From: Ascoidea rubescens DSM 1968
Taxonomy: Eukaryota > Ascomycota > Saccharomycetes > Ascoideales > Ascoideaceae
Reading direction: 5' to 3'
DNA: 64,000 bases
Assembly: GCF_001661345.1 (NCBI RefSeq)
Contig: NW_017962917.1
Coordinates: 806,001 to 870,000 of the forward strand
Part shown: positions 10,253-20,572 of the stretch, piece by piece
How the letters are laid out: every line of letters starts with the position of its first letter
Numbering within the stretch: position 1 is the first letter of the stretch
Program-made: the position numbers and the translations under genes
The notes under the pieces: model-generated
Databases searched by the model: none
Seen by the model: only the letters and a program-made list of their open reading frames with translations
What the model was told of the DNA's origin: nothing

Positions 10253-11869
10253 TCAGGAAAAGAGACTCTCCTGCAACTTCAACAAGACTAGGTTGTTCAT
10301 CTCCTCAGCAACCAATGCCTGGCTTTCCAAGGCCAAGTTCTCAATAAATATCCCCTGCTTCCCACTCATCTGGTCCGCCTTGTACTGCATAGACCACGTT
10401 TTGCTTGCAGAGTAACCTCCAGCTGCTTCCCAACCCCTGTTACCCCGAGCAGTTGCCAACAAGCTATGGAACCTCGCCTTTTTATGAGTTGGCTGCGTGC
10501 TCGAGTTCGGCATCTGAAGTGCTGAATCTCTGTGCCTGTCCCCAAACAGCTCGGGGTAATATCTCGGTGAATAGAAGCGCCATTCTTTTACCTTCTGACT
10601 TTCTGTGTGTGATAAAATATCTTTCGAATCATCACGGGGAATTTTGACCTTTCTGTTTTTCACTTTGTCCCTGAGATTTTTGTTTTTGTTCCAAGTATTC
10701 TCATTTTTATTTCCTTGATTGTTCAATTTCATGTTTAGATTCCTTATCTTATTATTCAACAGCTTTTCTTTCATTTCAAATTGATTCAATTCATTATTAG
10801 TTTCGATGGAATTCAACGAAGGATTTTCAAAAGAGACTCTGCTTAATCCGGTCAACGAGGATGACCAATAGTTTTTTAGCACAAAATCTAATGAATGATT
10901 GTCAATCTTGCTTTTGAAAACTGTGACATTCAATGAATAATAATCCGATGAATGAACTCCAAAATCCTCTTGTTTGTTTTTTGGGACTGCATCGCCATCT
11001 GGTAAGAAATTGCCAGAATAGTCATTTGACTCAATTCCTGGACCATGACTGTTTTCAAATTCATCTGCTCGAGTATTTTTTTTATTGTAACCTAAAGGAT
11101 ATACTCTAAATGCACCAATCTCAACCTTTCCTTGACTTAATGTCTTTTTAGGATCAATTACAACCGCTAAATAAGGGTCTTGATGCGTTTGATTTAATGA
11201 TTGTGTAGCAACATCAATACCTGATAACCAACACCCATACCCAGGATGGGAATGATACCATCCAACAATGTTCTCCTTTCTAAGATCCCCCTTTAACTTT
11301 TTTAACAAGCTCAAATAGTTGACCATATATTCATATCCTTCCTCTTGAGCATTAACTCTGGTCTCTGTTCCTTCAACCGGCAACGAATAACAGTCCATGA
11401 TAACAATGCTTTGATTCACTATCTTACCAATCATCATCCCCATAACTTCTATATTGCCTCCCATCGAACTGTGAAGGGTCATTTTCATTAACGCTAATGA
11501 TGAAATGTAAACATTTTTAAAATAATTCGGATCTTTTCTCCAAGGTTTTAATTCTTCCAATTCCTTTGGGTGATAGTTATCATTATTATAAAAGACATCG
11601 GTTTTTTCATTTAATGAGTTGGATAATCCAGCTGAAATTTCTTTCTCAAATAAATCAACCTCACCACTTATTCTATCAGATAAATTGACAATCTTATTAA
11701 CATCTCCATTTTTATAGCTATTGATAATCTTTTTAAATCTATAACTTCCAGTCACCTCAATTGCTTTTGAAACAATTGATGAATCAAACTTTTGGAAGTT
11801 GCGACATCCAGTCTCTTGACTCAAATCGTTATTCGAATTCTGATTGAAATTCTTACTACCTATACACAT
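10253..11869 (-). CDS. RRI1: COP9 signalosome catalytic subunit 5 (JAMM deneddylase)
   Basis: This is the metalloprotease subunit of the COP9 signalosome, which removes Nedd8/Rub1 from cullins of SCF ubiquitin ligases. The 538-residue product has the MPN+/JAMM domain at roughly residues 115-270. It includes the catalytic glutamate in IEVMGMMIG (about 139) and the zinc site GWYHSHPGYGCWLSGID, giving H-x-H-x(10)-D with the conserved serine (about 205-222). KPWRKDPNYFKNVYISSLALMKM is the usual lead-in. A long linker with Lys/Asn stretches precedes a C-terminal segment encoded by GC-richer DNA. The first frame codon in the open stretch is TTG, so the ATG at 11869 is chosen. Rri1/Csn5 is the best name; Rpn11, the proteasome JAMM subunit, is less likely given the sequence around the motif. 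Confidence 0.93.
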   Translation of the reverse strand: MCIGSKNFNQNSNNDLSQETGCRNFQKFDSSIVSKAIEVTGSYRFKKIINSYKNGDVNKIVNLSDRISGEVDLFEKEISAGLSNSLNEKTDVFYNNDNYHPKELEELKPWRKDPNYFKNVYISSLALMKMTLHSSMGGNIEVMGMMIGKIVNQSIVIMDCYSLPVEGTETRVNAQEEGYEYMVNYLSLLKKLKGDLRKENIVGWYHSHPGYGCWLSGIDVATQSLNQTHQDPYLAVVIDPKKTLSQGKVEIGAFRVYPLGYNKKNTRADEFENSHGPGIESNDYSGNFLPDGDAVPKNKQEDFGVHSSDYYSLNVTVFKSKIDNHSLDFVLKNYWSSSLTGLSRVSFENPSLNSIETNNELNQFEMKEKLLNNKIRNLNMKLNNQGNKNENTWNKNKNLRDKVKNRKVKIPRDDSKDILSHTESQKVKEWRFYSPRYYPELFGDRHRDSALQMPNSSTQPTHKKARFHSLLATARGNRGWEAAGGYSASKTWSMQYKADQMSGKQGIFIENLALESQALVAEEMNNLVLLKLQESLFS

Positions 11870-12076
11870 TTTCAAGCATCCAATGTTATATCAATATAAA
11901 TCTAGCCTAGGATCATTTATTGAAATACAGAACAAGGAAAAAGAGCTATAAATTTATATCCATAATCATGGAACTACAACAACAGTTAGAAAACGCAAAA
12001 AGAAGGTCACCTGATTATTTCTTTCCACCAGAATAATAAATATTTCCATCTTTATGTTTATCTTCATATTTATAAT

Positions 12077-13315
12077 CTATGAAGTGCCTTTAGTATCTTC
12101 TAGTACCTTCTTAGCCAGTTCAATATCTCCCATACTCGATTGTTTTTTTTCAATGATTTCATTGATTTTCTTATCAGCCAACTTATTTAATTTTTGAAAT
12201 GTTTGTAAATCACCGTTATTTTCAAATTTAGATATAATTAATCTGTTTTTAATATTCGATATTGATGTCAATGAATAAATACCCGACCAACCATTTAAAT
12301 ATGATTCTGATAATTCAATTGATTTAAGATAATTTTTCAATGCTAATTTATAATTATTATAAAAACTTTCAATTACATGATTTGGATATGTAGTATTAAC
12401 TTTGCTATTATTGTTACTATTATTATTAGACAGTTTTAATCCAGATGAAGCTGAATAATTGAATAAAATCTTATATGAAAATGACAAATAAATCGATGCC
12501 AATTTTGCATATATATTATAAGCAAAGGGAAAATTGATCAAGATTTCTTCTAAACAATATATAGCCTTTTCATAATTACCTAATTTATAATAAATGTCTG
12601 ATAATTCATTCCAACCCTCAGAATCTGATGAATTAATCTCTAGATATTTAGTTAAATCAGTGATGTAATGAGAATAAAGACCTTGCAATAAATTTTTATT
12701 TTGAATAGCATTCTTGTTCTTAGTTCCAGGACTCTTTTTAGCCGTATTATAAAATTTATTTTGATTGATTTTATTTGATAAATATATTTTTCTTTTCAAT
12801 ATTATTAAGCTCTTACTGTTATGGTAGTTTTTCTTTGATATATTATTTAAATAACCTAATGATTTTTGATGTCCTTCAGTACTCTCAATATATATTGAAT
12901 GCATTAAAATCAATTTCTCGCTGTCAATTGAGTCATTACCAATATCGTCATCCGTTTCATCTTTATTCCTATTGATAGTTGTAGTTCCATTATTTTCATC
13001 ACTCTTATTAACTTTCCTATATTTATAACTTGCTTCATTATTGGAATTACTAAATGTGTCCATTAGTCGTTCCAACATTAACTTGGCTTCTTGGGATTTG
13101 TCTATAATTAAACATATATAAAATTGCAACTCCATTAACGTGTAATAACTTATATCATTTGTCTTTGATTTCAAATTTAAAGTATTTAAAATTGAAGAGT
13201 TCTCAAAATAAATGTCATAAACTTTTGAAGGTGGTAAAGTGTTATATAAACCCAATTTATAAATCTTTAATAGTCTATCAATAATTTTCTTTTCTGTCGC
13301 AATCTCACTCATCAT
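12077..13315 (-). CDS. EMC2: ER membrane protein complex subunit 2 (TPR protein)
   Basis: Emc2 is the cytosolic TPR scaffold of the ER membrane protein complex, an insertase for tail-anchored and multipass proteins. The 412-residue protein is helical with TPR-like units in its second half. The clearest is SSDSEGWNELSDIYYKLGNYEKAIYCLEEILINFP (about residues 226-260), followed by AYNIYAKLASIYLSFSY and LALKNYLKSIELSESYLNGW. The order TDLTKYLEIN, then SEGWNELSDIYY, matches Emc2. Low-complexity Asn/Ser inserts (about residues 110-130 and 295-310) make it longer than the S. cerevisiae protein. Two adjacent ATGs (13315 and 13312) could serve as the start. A perfect Cbf1-type palindrome lies about 106 bp upstream. 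Confidence 0.85.
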   Translation of the reverse strand: MMSEIATEKKIIDRLLKIYKLGLYNTLPPSKVYDIYFENSSILNTLNLKSKTNDISYYTLMELQFYICLIIDKSQEAKLMLERLMDTFSNSNNEASYKYRKVNKSDENNGTTTINRNKDETDDDIGNDSIDSEKLILMHSIYIESTEGHQKSLGYLNNISKKNYHNSKSLIILKRKIYLSNKINQNKFYNTAKKSPGTKNKNAIQNKNLLQGLYSHYITDLTKYLEINSSDSEGWNELSDIYYKLGNYEKAIYCLEEILINFPFAYNIYAKLASIYLSFSYKILFNYSASSGLKLSNNNSNNNSKVNTTYPNHVIESFYNNYKLALKNYLKSIELSESYLNGWSGIYSLTSISNIKNRLIISKFENNGDLQTFQKLNKLADKKINEIIEKKQSSMGDIELAKKVLEDTKGTS

Positions 13316-13420
13316 GATCCAGTACTCTGTTAATATTCAAGCTCAATTGCTTAACCTCTTTGTTTGATCTGAACTAAATCTTCAAATATTCAAAACTATT
13401 TAATCTTAAGTGGATTTAAA

Positions 13421-13430
13421 ATCACGTGAT
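13421..13430. promoter_or_regulatory. Palindromic CACGTG site (ATCACGTGAT) upstream of EMC2
   Basis: The perfect 10-bp palindrome ATCACGTGAT contains the RTCACGTG form preferred by Cbf1. It lies 106 bp before the EMC2 start. That a bHLH factor uses it is inferred from position and sequence. Confidence 0.5.
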
Positions 13431-13748
13431 ATACTACCAAACAGGCATGTAGAAACGAGAACAAAAATTAATAATAACTTAGCAGTACATGCTTATATTT
13501 GTTGCACGAGGTGTGGCCGGAAAACACAATCCGAACTCGACGTTCGTGAAACAATTATGGTCCGTTGCTCCAAACCAAATACACAAGACTTAAGCAATAT
13601 GAAACGAAAATTGTGTTTCCGCAAAAAACATTTAATTCACAAATACGTTGATGAAGACTGCAATCCAAATAATATAAATATGATCACTAAATAGCTAGAT
13701 AGAAATAAAATAAACCAAGAGGAAAAGGAAAGAGAAGTCTACTAAGTC

Positions 13749-14143
13749 ATGAGCACTAGAAGAAATCTCTATCCTTCCTTCGACGACTGTCAACCTGACA
13801 GCATCCAAGTCAAGAACACTGATAGTGATAACGAAAGAGAACTTGATACTCCACCAAACGCTTCCAACATTAATGAATTAAATCAAAGAGCTGAGTTAAT
13901 TGAATCAAATGTTGCATCCGGATTTGAACGACTAAAACGAATGCTCGAAAGTGTATTAACTCGTAACGAACGGCCGGAAATCGGTTATCAGTGTTTATTA
14001 TATTGGCAATGATGCCAAATACTTCTGGCAATTTCAATTTATCGCTAGTCATTTTGATGAAATCAAAAAATCAAATTCCGGGCGTACTGCCTACTATTTA
14101 TGTAACTCATTGAAGCATATCAATTGAGCAGAAAAGGAAATAC
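13749..14143 (+). pseudogene. Small two-frame ORF remnant, possibly retroelement gag-like
   Basis: An ATG at 13749 opens 87 codons (starting MSTRRNLYPSFDD, Asp/Glu/Asn-rich, then a helical GFERLKRMLESVLTRNE). After a shift of frame near 13985 the reading continues as YYIGNDAKYFWQFQFIASHFDEIKKSN, then TAYYLCNSL, ending at a TGA near 14127. The acidic/helical beginning followed by an aromatic-rich block would fit a decayed Ty1/copia-type gag, but I recognise no diagnostic motif (no zinc knuckle, protease or RT). It could equally be a decayed host gene. Another codon-like stretch (VALSACIEELADHKAELSPE) appears at about 14250-14330. No LTRs are evident. Confidence 0.25.
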
Positions 14144-14940
14144 CAAACACACAATGCTGTGTCTGTATCTGCAATAGACATTACAAATTGATTTATTTTC
14201 ATGGGTTTTAGCATTCATAATCGATGCGTTGGTCGTCGTTGAATGAATTGTTGCATTATCAGCGTGTATTGAAGAATTGGCTGATCATAAGGCAGAATTA
14301 TCACCAGAAGATATTTCGCCACCGAGAGCCAGTAAAGTGGCAAATCCAATCTGAAGTGCAGTATTCTTGTTGTAAAATTATCCCAGCACAAATTCAGATC
14401 TGTTTTTTTCTGATTGGTCAATTGGAGCGTCTCTCAACGACCGATTTTGTTTGTCGTTGTTTTTTTTGCCATTGCCTTTTCGAATAAACAATATAAATAC
14501 TCAATGGATTCTTTCTGCAATTATAATTGAAATATCAACAACTAACTCTCTTCTGCTGAGTCTGTTATTTGAATTCACCGAGTAATGATTATTAAACAAA
14601 CAAAATACCAAACACCCAGATTAAACGCAATTGAATTTTGTAGATAAACACTATACACTTTGGAAGAGTAAATTTCATTTACCCTATATGTTATATCTGA
14701 TAAAGCCTATGGGATATTACTTTGTTTGTCTCAATTCTCTTCCATGAATACTTCATCTTCTCAATTCTGTTTTCACTATTACAAATCACCTGAGTCTAGT
14801 TCTCCAAGCTCATTTTGTTCCTTTTGAATGGTTCGACAACAAATGAAATTATTCTTGTTAAAACAGTGGGATCAAAGAAAGAATTGGTAAATTTCAACGC
14901 AAATTCCAGTTGCAATGTCGTTTCTACTGGATGATAGTTT
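14144..14940. other. Accessory intergenic DNA with fragmentary open stretches
   Basis: Short overlapping open frames occur on both strands (for example 14215-14421 minus and 14224-14487 plus), but none has a recognisable domain. I read this as decayed sequence between the gag-like remnant and the F-box/LRR relic. Confidence 0.4.
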
Positions 14941-15737
14941 CTCGGAAATGTCAAAAAAGCGTTTCAATGAAATAAAGTGGTAAAGGCTGAGTTGATACTC
15001 GAAACGGCAGTTGCTACTTCATGCATGTGCAAGTTGTTATCGTTGGAAATACAGTACATTGCAGAAAAAACGATCACTTAACTTTAAACATTAAAGATTT
15101 ATTATTATTCAAGAAGCAATTGAATTATTATACCAAATATTTAATTATTAATACTTCCAGCATTTTGGATGACCCTGCTAACAACAAATGCAGAATATCT
15201 ACAATTTTTCAGTCTGTAGAAGAATTAATATTATTGGTGTTCTATAAAACAAAGAAAACGTATGATGATTTTTCTATTGCGGATACATATCACTCAAACT
15301 ATAACTCGTTTTAGGTTTCATTCTTCTGTTCAAAATAATCAATAGGAACTTTCAAATGTTTTTTCAAGATACCTTAATTTTTACTCCTATATGTGGTGTA
15401 AATGTTTTAAACTTAATCAGACAGAAACAAGATCAACTATAAATAATCCAAAACATGTATTTAGAGAGCTGAAATATCAAAAAGCATTATCTAGTTTCAT
15501 ATTACTGAATATAAAACAACTAGATTTACCAGACCACAACTTTTTTTTCTATTGATTAATTATCAGCTCAAAAAAATTGACAATTCAAATGAACTTCCAG
15601 ATCTAAGATATGTTGATTTATCTGATAATAAGTCGGATGAGATCAGGTATTTACATCAATTTCCATTATTGAGTTATTTGAAGTTCAGTGGAAATAACCG
15701 TACACATATCAGATCAATTAGTAATTTAAACAATTAA
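14940..15737 (+). pseudogene. F-box/LRR family relic, 5'-truncated
   Basis: This is a decayed member of the LRR family seen at 18.6-20.8 kb and 46.2-48.4 kb. The ATG frame at 15021-15314 contains NDHLTLNIKDLLLFKKQL, which aligns with KDHLALKMKDVFLFKYQL of the 46-kb copy. It then contains SVEELILLVFYKTKKTYDDFSIAD, which aligns with RVEEINLLMFYKTRINSDGVSIVD there. A second open piece at 15552-15737 has LRR text (LPDLRYVDLSDNKSDEIRYLHQFPLLSYL) aligning with LNKL-type repeats and with the 46-kb copy at about 47400-47560. Stops and frame changes separate the two. A 5' motif (14997-15014) matches one upstream of the 46-kb copy. The F-box-encoding part and most LRRs are missing. Confidence 0.7.
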
Positions 15738-16154
15738 CTTCATAAAAAATATTCAAAACCTAACACGAGTAAGTACAGTACAAGTTTTGTTAGAAGTTTC
15801 ACAGCCAGTTATAACGCGAAAAAATAAAAAAGCACAACAATAGAAAAGCAGCTAAAATCATCTGAAAAATATGAGAATGAATTTTAGATGTACATGATGC
15901 CAATTAGCCGTTTAGCAATCCTTTAGCAATCCTTTAGCACTCTTAATACATTGGGTAGATGCGTAGTTAAGAATGAGTTGCTCTCTCTGACAAAACAGAA
16001 TATTGAATTATTCATGTCCAAGTACCTCCATAAAGGCAATAGCACAATAAATTGTATCAACTTAAATATAATATATTTCTGTAGTAAAACATTTTTTTAG
16101 TGTTTTTTGTTAGTTTTTTTTAGTGTTTTTTGTGTTTATTCCCGGCAGAGATTA
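15738..16154. other. Intergenic, no feature seen
   Basis: This AT-rich spacer lies between the LRR relic and the 3' end of the next minus-strand gene. Near 16085-16140 there is a T-rich near-duplication (TAGTGTTTTTTGT units). I see no gene or RNA. Confidence 0.5.
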
Positions 16155-16928
16155 TTAAAAAGAAATACGTACTTTACTGAACCAATCACGAAGCTCATTT
16201 TCGGACCATCTATCATCAGGAGTTGTTGATACTTCAGATGCAGTACCATCTAAATTTGTTTCAGTTTTGAGGTTTGAGCTTGGTAATTTATCGTTGGAAG
16301 TGTCAATGGAAACCACACAACATTTTGCATCAAGTTCTTTTTCTAGTTCTGTCTTTTCCTTGACCTTAGAATCATCAACCCACAGATCATCTTGAATAGT
16401 AAGAAATGATCCGGGGACACTTTCTATTAAATTTATCTCCTGTTTTATTGTATTTACTACTGGAGAATTTATTCTAGGATAATCTAAATTCTTGGTTTTA
16501 TCTTGTGTCGCATCTTTCACCTTTTTATGATGGTTTATTTTCCGAGGATCTCTATTAACATTTATAGTGGTATTTTTAGGAAGATTTTGAGTTTTCCACT
16601 CACTAAAAGTATCGTTATTGATGATTGTAATTTTGTTGGTGACTATATTTTTGTCTACAATATTTTTGTCCACAATATTTTTGTCATCACCTTGATTGTT
16701 TCGTTTTGAGCGTTTCTTGGAAAGAGATAACATGTAGTTGAAAATTCTCTTTACACTATTGAAAAGATAATAGGACGACACTATAGTTGATAGCAATATC
16801 GCCATTTTCGACAACTTTCGTATGTTTGTCAGCTGAGTGTAGTTCAGCCTTCGAAGCTGCTTCCTCAACCTCTCGTAGCTCAAATCATAGTATCCCAAAG
16901 CCTTGGAATACACTATATGCCTGTCCAT
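16155..16928 (-). CDS. Unidentified protein with one N-terminal membrane segment
   Basis: The 257-residue product is not one I recognise. A basic N-terminus (YERLRKQLRRLNY) is followed by a hydrophobic stretch at about residues 40-60 (MAILLSTIVSSYYLFNSV) that could span a membrane. A Lys/Arg/Asn-rich region follows, with the tripeptide-like repeat KNIVDKNIVDKNIV (about 85-98). The end is acidic, with the C-terminal WSENELRDWFSKVRISF. That last segment resembles the W-x(3)-L-x-x-W/Y pattern of Ish1-type stress domains, but one short motif is not proof. The open frame extends 14 codons upstream only from a TTG, so the ATG at 16928 is preferred. It sits alone among accessory elements. Confidence 0.6.
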   Translation of the reverse strand: MDRHIVYSKALGYYDLSYERLRKQLRRLNYTQLTNIRKLSKMAILLSTIVSSYYLFNSVKRIFNYMLSLSKKRSKRNNQGDDKNIVDKNIVDKNIVTNKITIINNDTFSEWKTQNLPKNTTINVNRDPRKINHHKKVKDATQDKTKNLDYPRINSPVVNTIKQEINLIESVPGSFLTIQDDLWVDDSKVKEKTELEKELDAKCCVVSIDTSNDKLPSSNLKTETNLDGTASEVSTTPDDRWSENELRDWFSKVRISF

Positions 16929-18586
16929 TTTGCTGCTTGTGCCCCAGATGATCCACTGCTTCACCCACAATTGTTATATAGTGGTGTAGTTGAGTCGAAA
17001 CTCTTCTGAAGGAACTGAGCATTGGTTGATCTGCTTTTGCTTTGAAAGGGAAAATAAAGTTGCCTTGCGAATGGTTCGAACTGCCAACACTCGCATCCTC
17101 TTTTGACTGCAATGGTAATACAATCACCAACTTAAATACCTGAATATCGCAATATTTATTATACACAGAACAGACAGTACTCCAATTGTTGTTATTATTC
17201 AAATTGCTTACAATTGAACTGAACATTTATATCTGCTTTCGAAGAAATGTATTGCATTGCTGATTTTCAAACGTGTTCTTTCTATCTAGACTATTTAGGT
17301 GAAACCATCGCACTTGTTTGTAAGAGCTATTGCGATTATAATAAACACCAAAACCAGAAATTCGACTATAACTCATATTTTGCTATTTAATAAGTGATAT
17401 TTCCTTCATGCATCTAAATACCAATACATTATTTTCAATCAAAGTTAGCATTTTGATAAAAAAATTCTTTTAAGCGATTTACAATACATACTTGGTTAGC
17501 ACAGAAATCAACCGCTTCTACAAGTGCACGAATGTGGTAAATTTAAAGTAGCATTAATGTTCGAATTGCGTAAATACAATTCTGTTAATTTTGGAAAGTA
17601 TCTAATATTTTTATGTTGCCTGATGTGTTCAATTACTTTTTTCTTGTTACCTAATAAATTGAATAATTCTGACGGTTGCAACCTTCACTAATTATTAGGT
17701 TTTTTTACCGATCTGGATCGTAGCCTTACTATGCTCTTTCACCAATAGTTTGATGAGATGAATACAAGCCAGTTTCCGTTTTCAATTTGTAAAAATGGTT
17801 TGAAAGGTTGAAGCAATTCTAATTGCTATTGAAGAAGCAACTTGGTGGGTATAAGTTTTTGGTCAGCCACCGCAGCCACCTACTTCTTAAATAGGTTTCA
17901 AGAAGTGTGGCTGAAGGCAACTTTTTACTCTCAAAAACTAATGAAATTGATTATGGGTTGAGAATTATCAGAGTTCTCAAATGGTTTAAATGAACTGTGA
18001 ATCAAAACGACGTATTGAACAAGATATGAGAATAATATTTGTTCAATTTAACACATTATTGCAGTAATGACGAAGGAAACAATCACGAACACCACAATCT
18101 GACACTACCCAGTGCAGAGATTCATTAAAACGTCTTTAAAATTTGCTGGAACAGCTCTATTTCGCTGATTTTGTTTGAATGTTTGGTTTTTAACATGCCT
18201 GATATTTTTGTTCTCATTTTTATAAATGATAATATGTAATTATATAACATGAAGTGGCACGTTCGTAAAATGAATAATTAATTTAATGCAAAATTTGTAT
18301 TAATTTATATCAAATACAGAAATATTAAATATTAAATGTGTTTCCCATAGATAATTGTGGTAGAATTGGGAAATAAATTTGTGTTTCAACAATGGATGTC
18401 AATTTAAATGTGAAAAATGTAATTGGAAAATAGAGAATTGTAAATTAATTGTGAAGAACGTTTATTACTATGTAGAGAATTTAACTGCAAACTGATCTTT
18501 GAAAATAAATAATATGGTAGTGCTCTGCACAGCAGAGGTTTTAATTGCCATTAGAAAACCAAGTAATTAAATTTCATTTTACTTAG
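16929..18586. other. 1.66-kb intergenic/accessory stretch
   Basis: No supported gene. An ATG frame at 16885-17226 (minus) overlaps the 5' end of the preceding gene in another frame and shows no domain. A 9-bp inverted repeat (ACCTAATAA at 17649-17657, TTATTAGGT at 17692-17700) is followed by a T-run, giving a hairpin-plus-T arrangement of unknown meaning. The rest is AT-rich with no tRNA or LRR text that I could recognise. Confidence 0.45.
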
Positions 18587-20572
18587 TTATTCTAAAACAT
18601 TCATATCGATTATATCTTCTATATCTTCTCTATCTTCTATATCTTCTATATCCACAAAGACGAAGAAACCTCCGAATCGCTTAATAATCGCATTTAATTG
18701 GGCTGAAAATGGAGCCTCTGACCTTACATTGCTCATACCAATTTCTGCAATAAATCCCTTATCAAACTTATTTAATTCATCCATAAAAGTTTTCCCAACT
18801 GTAGTAATGGGATTTCGAATTAGCACCACAGTTAGCCATTGTGAAATAAAAATATTATCGATGGTTTCAATCTCATTATCATTTAAATAAAGATATCTTA
18901 GCTTTTGTAAGCTATTCAAATTCTCAATTTTACTAATACAATTTCTAGTTAACACCAACAGTTCCAAATTAATTAATTCATCGAGTCCCTCAATTTTTGT
19001 AATTGCGTTCCTTCTTAAATCTAAGTCAGTTAACTTTTTCAACCCTTCAAGATTCTCAATCTTCCTCANNNTGTTTCCCTCCAAATTCAACATGGTCAAG
19101 TGTTTCAAATGGCTGATATTCTGCATTTTCTGTATATTATTGCCTCCCAAATATAACTTATTCAAATTAACCAACTCTTTCAAGTTATCAATTTCACTGA
19201 TATCGCAACTACGTAAATCAAGTACAGTGAGGTTACTCAACTTGTTCAAATTTTCGATTTTTCCAATTTTATTTCCATATAGTGATAGTTCTTTTAAATT
19301 GATTAGTTTATTCAAATTCTCAAGTTTTGTGATTTGATTTTCTCTAACTGATAATTGTTCAAGATTTGTCAATTTATCCAAATTCTCAAGCTTTTTGATT
19401 TCATTACCTTCTAACGAAAGTAGTTTTAGATTGACCAACTGATCTAAATTTTCAATATTTGTAACCTTATTACCATTTATCTCACAAACCTCTAGATTAA
19501 TGTTCAAATTTTCAAATTTACTAATTTCATTTTTCGAAATACACAAAGTATGTAGCTTTTCTAATTTATTGATGTTCTCAATTCTTTCAATTTGATTGCA
19601 GGATAAGTCTAATTTTCTCAAGTCCCTCAAACAATTAAACTCAATTGGAATTTCTGTTATCTTATTTTTAGATAGATCTAAAACTCTAAGATTATTTAAC
19701 TTTGAAATTGACGAGTNAATTCTGCTGATTCTGCAATTTCTGATTGACAAAACTTTCAAATTAATTAAATTATCCAAGTTCTCAACAACTTCTAACTCAC
19801 TATTAAAATCTAAGTCCAACTTTTCCAAACCAGTTAAACAATCTAAATTTTCTATTTTCGTTAAATTGTTGTGTGATAAATATAATACTTCTAAATTAAC
19901 AAGATTTTCTAAGTTTTCCAATATATGTATCTTGTTGTTATCTAGTAATAATTTTGTTAAATTAATGAAATGATTTAAATTATCAATTCGTTCAATTATA
20001 TTAAGGCTCAAGTCAAGACGCTCTAAATTCATAAATTGTTGATTTCTCAATATCTCCAACTTGTTTGTATCATCAATAAAACCTGATAACTGAATTCCAT
20101 TCAAATATTTAGGATTGCAGATTAACAGATTAAAAAAATTATTTGTAATTTCAAGCATGGCGCTGTTAAACAATGTTTCTTCTGGGGAAAATTCGCGTGA
20201 GAGGAAACGAGATGGTTGAACAATAGTGATAGTTTGAAGATTCTCAAAATAAAGATCCTGTGCTAAATATTGGTGAATAGCCATTTGGACTCTATAAAAA
20301 TCCTCATTTCTGGAAGATTGAGGTGAGAACAAACTAGATGATTGAGCAGAAACGATATTTTGCAGATTATCAAAATACAAATTCTCTGTTAGTAATTGGT
20401 CAATAGATTTTTGAAGTTTATAAGCATTCTCAATTCTTCTTGTGTGCTTGCGCTCAAAATAATGAATTGGATCATCAATAAATAGCGTTTTAGTAAATGA
20501 TTTCAAATAACTTTTAAGTATAAAGCAATCATCTTTTAATAAAACCATCTGCCATTTACGATCATTCCACAT
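18587..20572 (-). CDS. SDS22-like leucine-rich-repeat protein (body of an F-box/LRR gene)
   Basis: The 661-codon open frame carries about 18 consecutive 22-residue LRRs from about residue 178 to 610. The consensus is NLxxLxLxxNxIxxIENLxxL, the SDS22-like type, which forms a curved protein-binding surface. Ahead of them are a tandem pair of related units around LQKSIDQLLTENLYFDNLQ and VQMAIHQYLAQDLYFENLQ (about residues 55-105), and the family block VLLKDDCFILKSYLKSFTKTLF. The C-terminus is an acidic DIEDIED repeat. Ambiguous bases at 19069-19071 and 19717 fall inside LRRs. The ATG at 20572 opens this frame, but the same frame continues 63 codons further 5' with an F-box and a TAG (see 20573-20761). 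So this may be a whole shortened protein or a recently broken gene. Confidence 0.7.
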   Translation of the reverse strand: MWNDRKWQMVLLKDDCFILKSYLKSFTKTLFIDDPIHYFERKHTRRIENAYKLQKSIDQLLTENLYFDNLQNIVSAQSSSLFSPQSSRNEDFYRVQMAIHQYLAQDLYFENLQTITIVQPSRFLSREFSPEETLFNSAMLEITNNFFNLLICNPKYLNGIQLSGFIDDTNKLEILRNQQFMNLERLDLSLNIIERIDNLNHFINLTKLLLDNNKIHILENLENLVNLEVLYLSHNNLTKIENLDCLTGLEKLDLDFNSELEVVENLDNLINLKVLSIRNCRISRIXSSISKLNNLRVLDLSKNKITEIPIEFNCLRDLRKLDLSCNQIERIENINKLEKLHTLCISKNEISKFENLNINLEVCEINGNKVTNIENLDQLVNLKLLSLEGNEIKKLENLDKLTNLEQLSVRENQITKLENLNKLINLKELSLYGNKIGKIENLNKLSNLTVLDLRSCDISEIDNLKELVNLNKLYLGGNNIQKMQNISHLKHLTMLNLEGNXXRKIENLEGLKKLTDLDLRRNAITKIEGLDELINLELLVLTRNCISKIENLNSLQKLRYLYLNDNEIETIDNIFISQWLTVVLIRNPITTVGKTFMDELNKFDKGFIAEIGMSNVRSEAPFSAQLNAIIKRFGGFFVFVDIEDIEDREDIEDIIDMNVLE

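Noticed and set aside
13410-13694. 94-codon plus-strand ORF with several Cys
   Set aside because: The frame begins with GTG and starts within the EMC2 promoter palindrome region. The Cys spacing does not form a clear zinc motif.
16885-17226. 113-codon minus-strand ORF
   Set aside because: It overlaps the 5' end of the following gene in a different frame and has no recognisable content.
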